The translations under genes were made by a program, and so were the position numbers. This document shows positions 56,800-64,000 of a DNA stretch of 64,000 bases, piece by piece. Where the stretch lies: NCBI RefSeq assembly GCF_036373705.1, contig NC_089866.1:19437501-19501500 (forward strand). Reading direction: 5' to 3'. Within the stretch, counting starts at the first letter, position 1. Each line of letters opens with the position of its first letter. The stretch is from Amia ocellicauda (Eukaryota; Chordata; Actinopteri; Amiiformes; Amiidae). Below the pieces are notes generated by a model. That model was not told the origin of the DNA. It saw only the letters and a list, made by a program, of their open reading frames with translations, and made no database searches.

Positions 56800-57706
56800 T
56801 GCAAAAGAAGCAGAAAACAACTCATAATTTCTCCTGGGCACTTTGTAACACTACCACTTTCATGCTCATGTTCAGGCTGGTGTTTATAGCTGTTTGCTGA
56901 CTTTTAACTGACAAGATGCCCGACTTCAGAAAACTATGTACCTACATGGGAAAAAACTAACCATGACTTGGCACCACAGTGACTGGCATCAAGAGGCAGG
57001 CTGGCACTGAACAAATCCAATGAATACACTGATGCCAAGGTCTGAAATCTTGGCAATGTTTCAAAATTGTATAAATATTTCAGCAGGTAATTACATGGAA
57101 TGGTGGACATTGAAATTGAACAAGCACAGAGCTGAATAACTTATTGTTTAACTGATTTGTGTAATGTACTTTCCAGAACTACATTTCTTCTTGTGTGTGT
57201 TTAATTATCTAATTGTGATTGTTTTCAAGTGTAGTTGATGGCAAAGGTTAAAATAAGGTCATTAAACAGTTTATCTAATCTTTTTATTTCTTTTTAAAGA
57301 AAAGCCAATTTCCCTTCAATGCAAATCCAATACAGTTTGTTTGCATGGCAAGTCTTTGTCTCAAGCAGATTTCCAAAACACATTTTTACATTCCAGAGGA
57401 TCAGCTGTTATTGGCACACTGTCATTTCTGTGGCACATTAATGCTTCTGTTATCAGAAACACTGCAGTTGTTTTCCAGTTCAGGATTTTCCTGAACAGTT
57501 GTTTCAAAACAGAAGAGTAATTCAGATAAATTCAAATAAAAGTATTGTTTGAATTGTATTGAAAGAGAAATTTAGCAATGACAGAATAATTAATTTGGAT
57601 TTGAAAGTGCCCCTTATGAAAGCTTTTTAATATCACACTATACCCATGCTTTCCCTGTGTTTATACCATGCATCCATCATCTTCAATGTCAACAATATTA
57701 CATCAT

Positions 57707-57779
<73 letters not shown>

Positions 57780-58365
57780 AACTACATAAAGGTGTGTGTG
57801 CTGTACATGTTGTGCATAGCTCAATTTCGTCACCTTGTGGATTCTTTAGGTGTTGCATTAGAAGGCAAATTTAAAACTAGATAAATACCCTGAAACAGCC
57901 TTTCCAAGAAGGCTTTCGAAAGTAAGTGCATTGCAACGCAGAGCATGTAACACATTGCTCAACACTATGGTATTTAATTTTTTTTTTTAAATGAAAAAGT
58001 AAAAAATGTGATCTTTATCAAAGACTAAACAAAAAACTAAAAAGAATGTTTCACTGAGCCAGACTAAGAGATTTTTGTTTAATGTTTAATTCTTCTCAAC
58101 AGAAATCCTAAAGGAGGTTGTTTTCTTAAAGAGCAATACATCAGAGATGAAAAGTGACAAGTCATGAGGCAATGTGCAGATCACTCTGTCAGTGGAAACC
58201 AAAGGACTTCAAGCTGCCATGTTTCAGTGTCAGATTTCATCACCATATGTCAGTGAAGTGCTAAATAATTCTGAAATATACAACTCCCCACCTGCTTCCT
58301 TGGAATCAGCATTTTGGGGAAACTACAGCTCAAGTGATATGAGCCTGTTTCCACTAAAGCTCATG
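56800..58365. repeat. Direct segmental duplication, copy 2
   Basis: Same orientation as copy 1 at 48,510. The first 850 bases are nearly identical. The part after the TA run (57,711-57,777) is more diverged, and similarity ends near the stretch CCACTAAAGCTCATG at about 58,365. Copy 2 lacks the TG run, the second internal repeat unit and the palindromic MITE of copy 1. Confidence 0.92.
57711..57777. repeat. Long TA microsatellite
   Basis: About 33 TA units. It replaces the TATA/TG run found at the same place in duplication copy 1. Open frames across it (Tyr-Ile repeats on both strands) are artefacts. Confidence 0.95.
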
Positions 58366-58952
58366 TAGGTTTTCAAATCTAATTCAATGATAAAACTATG
58401 ATCCCAGAACAGTACAAAGAAAACACAATAAAAATCAAGCACAAAAGTGGCACATTTCCTAATGAAAACTGGTGTTTTAAAATGCAGTCACCTTTTAGAA
58501 AACCAAAGCTTTTGATATTTTCAGACTGAGCAACACTTTCCCTGCTCTTGTGTTGGGACAAAAGAGTTCAATTTATACAGATAGCAAAGACACAAACAAG
58601 TAATGGAACACCTTAAGATCACATTAAACTTTGATGACTTGCTGCTTGCAATTTGCACAGACCCAGCGCTTTCTGTAAAGCATCACAGACGCCAACTGGG
58701 CTGTGTGAACGTCAGATATCCCGATGTTTCAAGATAATTATATACTGGGGATGAGAAGAGCTTCTTTCCTGCATAAACAGAAATGGTATGTAATGTTTTT
58801 TTAAACCAGCGTTGCATGTTTTTATTTGTTCACTGTTCCCTGGAGTTTATTTGAGACGTGATTACCTTTGATGCATGTTGAATTAGTACAGATAATTCTG
58901 ACCAGAACTGCAATGTAAATTAAAAAATGTAATTATCATGCGTCTCCCAATG
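58366..58952. other. Non-coding spacer
   Basis: Sequence between the second duplication copy and the LINE tail. No gene or repeat recognised. Confidence 0.45.
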
Positions 58953-61560
58953 TAAGAACATAAGAACATAAGAAAGTGTACAATTCGACCCATCGTGCTC
59001 GTTTTGTGTCCATTAATAACTAAGTGATCCAAAGATCCTATCCAGTCTATTTTTAAATGTTCCCACATTATCAGCTTCATCCACATCGCTGGGGAGTTTG
59101 TTCAGATTGTGACACCTCTCTGTGTAAAGAAGTGTCTCCTGTTTTCTGTCTTGAATGCCTTGAAGCCCAATTTCCATTTGTGTCCCCGAGTGCGTGTGTC
59201 CCTGCTGATCTGGAAAAGCTCCTCTGGTTTGATGTGGTCGATACCTTTCATGATTTTGAAGACTTGAATCAAGTCCCCACATAGTCTCCTCTGTTCCAGG
59301 GTGAAAAGGTTCAGTTCCTCAGTCTCTCAGTAGGACATTCTCTTCAGACCTGGAATAAGTCTGGTTGCTCTCCTCTGAACTGCCAGCAGCGATATCTTTC
59401 TTGAAGTGTGGAGCCCAGAACTGTACACAGTTTCCAGATGAGCTCTAACTAGTGCATTGTACAGTCTGAACATTACTGCCCTTGTTCTCAATTCTACACT
59501 ATTGACAATATACCCTAGCATCCTGTTTGCCTTTTTTATTGCTTCCCCACGTTGTTTGGATGGAGAAAGTGAGGAGTCCACATAGACTCCTAGGTCTTTC
59601 TCATGCGTTACTTAATCTAGTTCTGTTCCTCCCATAGTGTAATTATAGTGGACATTTGTATTACCTACATGTAATACCTTGCTCCTGTCCACATTGAATT
59701 TGATTTGCCAGGTGTCGGCCCACAACTGAATATTATCTAAGTCCCTTTGAATAGCCTGTGCTGCCAAGATTGTATCTGCTGAGCCACCTGTTTTAGTATC
59801 ATCTGCAAATTTGATAAGTTTGCTAACTATCCCAGAGTCCAGATCATTAATATAGATTATAAGAAGCAAAGGCCCTAGTACTGATCCCTGTGGAACTCCA
59901 CTAACAACCTCACTCCAGTTAGAAGCGACTCCTCTAATCAACACCCTCTGTTTCCTAGACATCAACCAGTTCATAATCCATCTACTTACATTACCCTGAA
60001 TGCCTACAGCTTCCAATTTGAGGATCAGTCTTTGGTGAGGAACCTTATCAAAAGCTTTTTGGAAATCTAAGTATATCATATCATATGCTTTCACATGATC
60101 TACAGCTGCAGTTGCATGTTCAAAAAATTCTAATAAATTAGTAAGACATGATCTGCCTCATCTAAACCCATGTTGACTATCTCCAAGAACATGGTTTTCA
60201 TTAAGATGCTCCTCTATTTTCTGTCTAATAATTTTTTCCAACATTTTACAGGTGACACAGGTGAGACTGTAATTTCCTGGCTCAGTTTTGTCCTCTTTCT
60301 TGTGGATGGGTATGACATTTGCTGTCTTCCAGTCAGTTGGCACATCCCCTGTTTTAAACGTCATTTGGAATATTTTAGTCAGTGGCCTATAAATAATTTA
60401 TCTCATTTCTTTAAGTACTGTTGGAAATATACCACCTGGCCCAGGTGATTTGTCAGTTTTCAATTCTGCGAGTCCCTTTAGTACCTCCTCCTCATTTATG
60501 CTGATCTCTCTTAGGGTTTGACTGGACTGATTGTTAACCTGTGGCATGTTATCTGTTTTTTCTTTTGTAAAAACCTAATTTTGTTTGTTTTCCAAGATAC
60601 TTCAGTTTTTGCCCTTTATCTGTTTCACTTCCTCCTTTATGTCCTTTTGCTGTTATTGAAAAAAAAGCTCTTTGCATTATTTTTAGCTCCAAGAGCTATG
60701 TTTCTTTCTATTTCCCTCTTTGCTTTCCTGATCCCTTTCTTAAGATCTCTTTGCAGCTCAACATATTCTTTGTATTTTGTTTAATCTCCATCCTTTTTGT
60801 ATGCGGTATACAACATTTCTTTCTCTTGATATTTTTTTGCATACTTCTATTAAACCATTTTGGCCAATGTTTTTTGGTCCTCAATTTGCTACGTTTTGGT
60901 ACAAATTGCTCCTGAGCCTCAAGCAGTATATTCTTAAAATATAACCATCCATTTTCAACTGACTCTGTATCCAGTGTGCTCCAGTCTACCTCTTCTAAGT
61001 GCCGCCTCATACCTTCAAGGTTTTCTTTTCTGAAATTGTAGATCATCGTTTTAGACTTGGTCCCTGTTTTTTGAAAGAAAGCCTCAAAGCTAACCATATT
61101 GTGATCACAGTTTGCCATTGGTTCTCTAACTAGTGTCCCTCTGGTCATTTGAAAAGATCAAGTCAATGCATGCGCTCTCTCTGGTTGGTTCCCTGACAAA
61201 TTGAGTTAGAAAGCAGCCATTTACCATCTCAACCATTTCTGTTTCTGCTTCTGTAGTCCCAACTGGGCTTTCCCAGTCCATGTTTGGGAAATTGAAATCC
61301 CCCATTATAACAGACACATCCTTGCTACATGCAGTCCTGATTACACTGTACAGTGCAACATCTTGCTGAATATCTGAGTTGGGTAGTCTGTAACACACTC
61401 CTACCACTAATCTTTCGGATCTCTTGTTCAAAAGGTTAACCCAGAAAGATTCTGTTCCGTTACTGGGATCTAATTTGAGTTCTTCTACCTCAATGTAATT
61501 TCTGACATATTATGCTACCCCACCATTTTATTGCCTGTCTCTCCTGTCTCCTATCTACAA
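58953..61560 (-). mobile_element. Degenerate CR1-like non-LTR retrotransposon (LINE), 5'-truncated
   Basis: Read on the minus strand, the parts of a LINE ORF2 follow in order. First comes an endonuclease domain (61,431-61,126: VVGVCYRLPNSD, IMGDFNFPNMDWESP). A linker follows (61,148-60,708). The reverse transcriptase is in two blocks, 60,364-60,158 (DWKTANVIPIHKK, NYSLTCVTCKMLEKI) and 60,094-59,612 (YLDFQKAFDKVPH, GVPQGSVLGPLL, and the catalytic FADDTK). The C-terminal region runs 59,581-59,013 (RRATRLIPGLK, HNLNKLPSDVDEADNVGTFK). Several stops and shifts separate the blocks, so it cannot be active. It ends in TTCTTATG repeats at 58,953. Beyond 61,560 the 5' part of the element is missing. 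Copies of its tail sit at 29.9 and 51.6 kb. Confidence 0.92.
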
Positions 61561-61825
61561 TGATATGATACTCACTCATACATATTTTTTAAAATCGATT
61601 CAGCACAATTTTGTTGAACATTTTAGAGAGTATAGATAGTGTGGTAGGTACAGGGTAATGTCTGAAAATGATATTCACCCTGAATATGAAGATCTTATTT
61701 TGTATTGCACATTGAATCAAGTTGTTTAAAGTGTACATCTGTATACATGCATAAACAAACCAATTTTTCTACAGTTGTGCCGCACCTTTGCCTTTGTTTG
61801 ACTGTGCCTCTTCCTTCTCCCACAG
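61561..61825 (+). other. Short spacer before the LRR gene
   Basis: Only about 265 bases separate the LINE from the LRR coding exon. It ends in a pyrimidine tract and acceptor (ttctcccacag, 61,825), so at least the last part is intron of the LRR gene and the LINE probably lies inside that intron. Confidence 0.5.
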
Positions 61826-61831
61826 TAAGTC

Positions 61832-63232
61832 ATGCTTGGGCGCCACTGTGCCCTGTTACTGATTCTCAGCGCTTCACACACCAACACCGGGTGCCCTGCA
61901 GGCTGCTGCTGCCCCAGCCCTGGTTCAGCCGTGTTCTGTGAGGACCTGGCCTTGAGACGTCTCCCCCGATCCTTTCCACTCAACCTCTCCGTCTTATCGC
62001 TAGCTCGAAACCAGCTCTGCGATGTGGACCGCGCATTTCTCCCTTTCCCCAGGCTGCAGGAGCTCAGTCTGAGTCACAACCAACTGAGCTACTTCCCACG
62101 AGGTCTGCCTTCCAGCCTGGAAGCTTTACTGCTGCAGGCCAATAGGATAAGTTACCTCACAGCCAACAGCCTGAGGAAGCTGGGCAACCTGACCAGACTT
62201 GACCTGGAGGACAACCGCATCAGTGTGATCCAAGTCGGGGCCTTCAGGATGCTGAGGAAGCTGCAGATTTTGAGTTTAAAAGATAACAGACTGGCCACCA
62301 TCCCCGACTCTCTGCCAGCCTCTCTAATACAGCTCAACCTAGCGAATAACTGCATCTCCACCATGGGCCGCAAAGCTCTCTCTGGCTTAGTGAACCTGCA
62401 GGTGTTGAAAATAAACAATAATTGCTTAACAAAGATCCCAGACAGAACTTTTGAGAACTTGTCGAGGCTCAGAACAGTCGAGTTGGCTGACAATTCATGG
62501 TGGTGCGAGTGTGATATTTTATACCTCTACAGGTGGCTTTTAAACAGCAGGTTGAAGATTGCTGCCCATCTAATGTGCGCGTTGCCCATTCACTTGGAAA
62601 GACGTCCTCTTCTCACTTTGTCTGTGGTAGACATGTGCCCCAGTGCACTCGAGTCAAATGACAGAGTCCTGCTCAACACCACAGTGTTGTATAATACCTC
62701 ACAAAAAGATCACACAGGAGAAGAGGCTTCCCTGGGTCACTCTCGAGTCTCTACAGATACCTCGAAACCTCTCGAGAGCTCAGCCAACGTGACAAACGAT
62801 CATTCTGAGGTGGCCTCATACTCTAATCAAACCCCTACACCTGAAACATCATCCAGACGTTACACTTTGGACAGAATGAACCATGCAGACTGCCAAGCTC
62901 TGACTACAAGTACAAATGTCCCTTCCGAAGCCCCAGCCATTACCACAGCCAAACTAATTCCCCAGCGGCTTCCCCTCTGTTCAGAGGACGTAACAAACTC
63001 CTATCACGTTGAAAACGTGACCAACTTGGAATTGAATGGTCCAGTATTCCTGACGATGAAGACCAGTGAAGACCAGCCTCCAACACACCCAGGGCCTTTC
63101 AGCCAACAGGCTGTCACAGCCGTCCTGGCCGTGCTGTGTGTGCTGGTGCTCCTCGTGCTGCTGACTGTCCTGGCGTTACTGAAGCAAGCACTACGGAGGA
63201 ACCAGAGGGTGGCTCCTGCAGAACAGCCTTGA
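61832..63232 (+). CDS. Leucine-rich-repeat type I membrane glycoprotein
   Basis: A single coding exon of 466 residues; the ATG is seven bases after the acceptor at 61,825, which rules out a longer N-terminus. Residues 1-18 are a signal peptide. A cysteine-rich LRRNT cap (CPAGCCCP...VFCED) follows, then about eight repeats of 21-24 residues (such as LQELSLSHNQLSYFP, LTRLDLEDNRISVI, LQVLKINNNCLTKIP), and an LRRCT cap beginning DNSWWCECDILYLYRW. A Ser/Thr-rich stalk with several N-glycosylation motifs (about 275-420) leads to a membrane helix at about 427-450 and a short basic tail (LKQALRRNQRVAPAEQP). The alternating short and long repeats and stalk resemble small LRR membrane proteins such as OMG or platelet GPIb-alpha, but I cannot name the orthologue. 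Likely a cell-surface adhesion or receptor molecule; partner unknown. Confidence 0.85.
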   Translation: MLGRHCALLLILSASHTNTGCPAGCCCPSPGSAVFCEDLALRRLPRSFPLNLSVLSLARNQLCDVDRAFLPFPRLQELSLSHNQLSYFPRGLPSSLEALLLQANRISYLTANSLRKLGNLTRLDLEDNRISVIQVGAFRMLRKLQILSLKDNRLATIPDSLPASLIQLNLANNCISTMGRKALSGLVNLQVLKINNNCLTKIPDRTFENLSRLRTVELADNSWWCECDILYLYRWLLNSRLKIAAHLMCALPIHLERRPLLTLSVVDMCPSALESNDRVLLNTTVLYNTSQKDHTGEEASLGHSRVSTDTSKPLESSANVTNDHSEVASYSNQTPTPETSSRRYTLDRMNHADCQALTTSTNVPSEAPAITTAKLIPQRLPLCSEDVTNSYHVENVTNLELNGPVFLTMKTSEDQPPTHPGPFSQQAVTAVLAVLCVLVLLVLLTVLALLKQALRRNQRVAPAEQP

Positions 63233-63610
63233 ACCAAAGAAGTTAAAAAATGTGACTACACTTCTCTGTACTTTGATCCCAAGTATTCCATGTGGCCAAG
63301 TCATGACTACTGGGTCTGACTTTTAAAGCATCCCAAAAGTCTTAAAATAGCCACTCCCTCCCCTTTATCTTTATGCATGAAAGTTTTAGAGATCCGATCT
63401 AGAAAAAAAGCACCCCATTCCAACACAACTCTTGATGCAAGTAAACAAAAGCCTTTCACTTCAATTGATATTACATCTTTATTATGCTTCACTCATCCAT
63501 GAAGTTTCTATAAACACTGCACATTTTGTTATGTTTTATACAGATGTATTTTACAACCATTCAGCCAGCAGAGCACTGTAATGCCAAAATACACAAATAA
63601 AAAGGACTTC
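63233..63610 (+). other. 3' UTR of the LRR gene
   Basis: Non-coding sequence from the TGA stop to a canonical AATAAA at 63,596-63,601. The short distance (about 365 bases) gives a compact 3' UTR. Confidence 0.6.
63596..63601 (+). terminator. Polyadenylation signal AATAAA
   Basis: The hexamer lies in ACACAAATAAAAAGG, and a GT-rich stretch (GAGTGGTGTTTTTTTTCC) follows within 30 bases, as expected downstream of a cleavage site. Confidence 0.65.
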
Positions 63611-64000
63611 AAAATGTAAGAATGCTGAGTGGTGTTTTTTTTCCTCCCCCTCTTCCATTACAGAAATGTTAGAATGCAAATTGAAATGCAAATTAATGAT
63701 TTGATGATTGTGTTGGCTGCCTGTTATGGGTGTGTAATGTTGTGATTTGAGCTTGTGTTCTTCAGTGTAATTTTTTTTCTTTTTTTTTTAATATATATAT
63801 ATTTTTAATACATATCACACAGTAGTACAAATCAGAAAAAGTACTGGCTGTAAAACAACCAACCAGAAAACAAAAACTAAAAAAATAACACAGCTATGCA
63901 GTTGGACTACAATAAGGCTTTAACGTCACATCAATCTCCAGTAGAGCTATATTACATTGTGCGTTCCATGTTATACTAGAGTGATTGTGTAAAACGTTCT
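63611..64000. other. Downstream non-coding sequence
   Basis: AT-rich sequence with T and TA runs near 63,770-63,805. Nothing else visible up to the window edge. Confidence 0.5.

Noticed and set aside
57633-57884. Open frames of Tyr-Ile repeats on both strands
   Set aside because: Produced by the TA microsatellite at 57,711-57,777.

Overview
The window is vertebrate genomic DNA, most likely from a ray-finned fish. Genes are split by GT-AG introns, AATAAA signals follow the coding regions, microsatellites are frequent, and there is a fish-type Tc1 transposon plus CR1-like LINE debris. The species cannot be told from the sequence.

Left part (1-19,060, + strand): the last nine coding exons of a coronin of the CORO1C type (10,134-18,190). 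The first 10.1 kb is intron, because the exons for roughly the first 65 residues lie to the left of the window. This intron holds a compact group of regulatory-looking motifs, including a perfect CArG box at 2,206.

Middle (19,060-42,000, + strand): two single-coding-exon type I membrane proteins follow in the same orientation. One is a P-selectin glycoprotein ligand 1 (SELPLG) orthologue at 28,483-29,634. The other is a TMEM119 orthologue at 39,512-40,555. The order CORO1C-SELPLG-TMEM119 is also the order on human 12q24, so this is an ancient conserved block. Likely non-coding first exons are proposed near 24.1-24.5 kb and 35.1-35.6 kb.

Right part (45,900-61,600): an accessory, repeat-rich stretch. 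It holds a rearranged transposon-like ORF (46.26-47.04 kb), an approximately 1.6-1.8 kb direct duplication (48.5-50.3 and 56.8-58.4 kb), a small Ig-domain membrane-protein gene on the minus strand with an in-frame TGA (50,878-53,067), a relic of that gene's first exon (50.3 kb), a diverged repeat array carrying perfect DR1 hormone-receptor-type motifs, a broken Tc1 element (54.37-55.81 kb) and a 2.6 kb degenerate CR1-like LINE on the minus strand (58.95-61.56 kb).

Right end (61,832-63,232, + strand): an intact leucine-rich-repeat type I membrane glycoprotein, again with one coding exon and an acceptor just before the ATG.

Together the locus is one actin-regulator gene followed by four small single-pass surface proteins (mucin-like, TMEM119, Ig, LRR). 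I found no RNA genes, CRISPR arrays or microbial-type systems. The most interesting points are the complete lack of tyrosine in the PSGL-1 ectodomain, the Ig gene with its TGA and exon relic, and the recent two-tier duplication flanking that gene.
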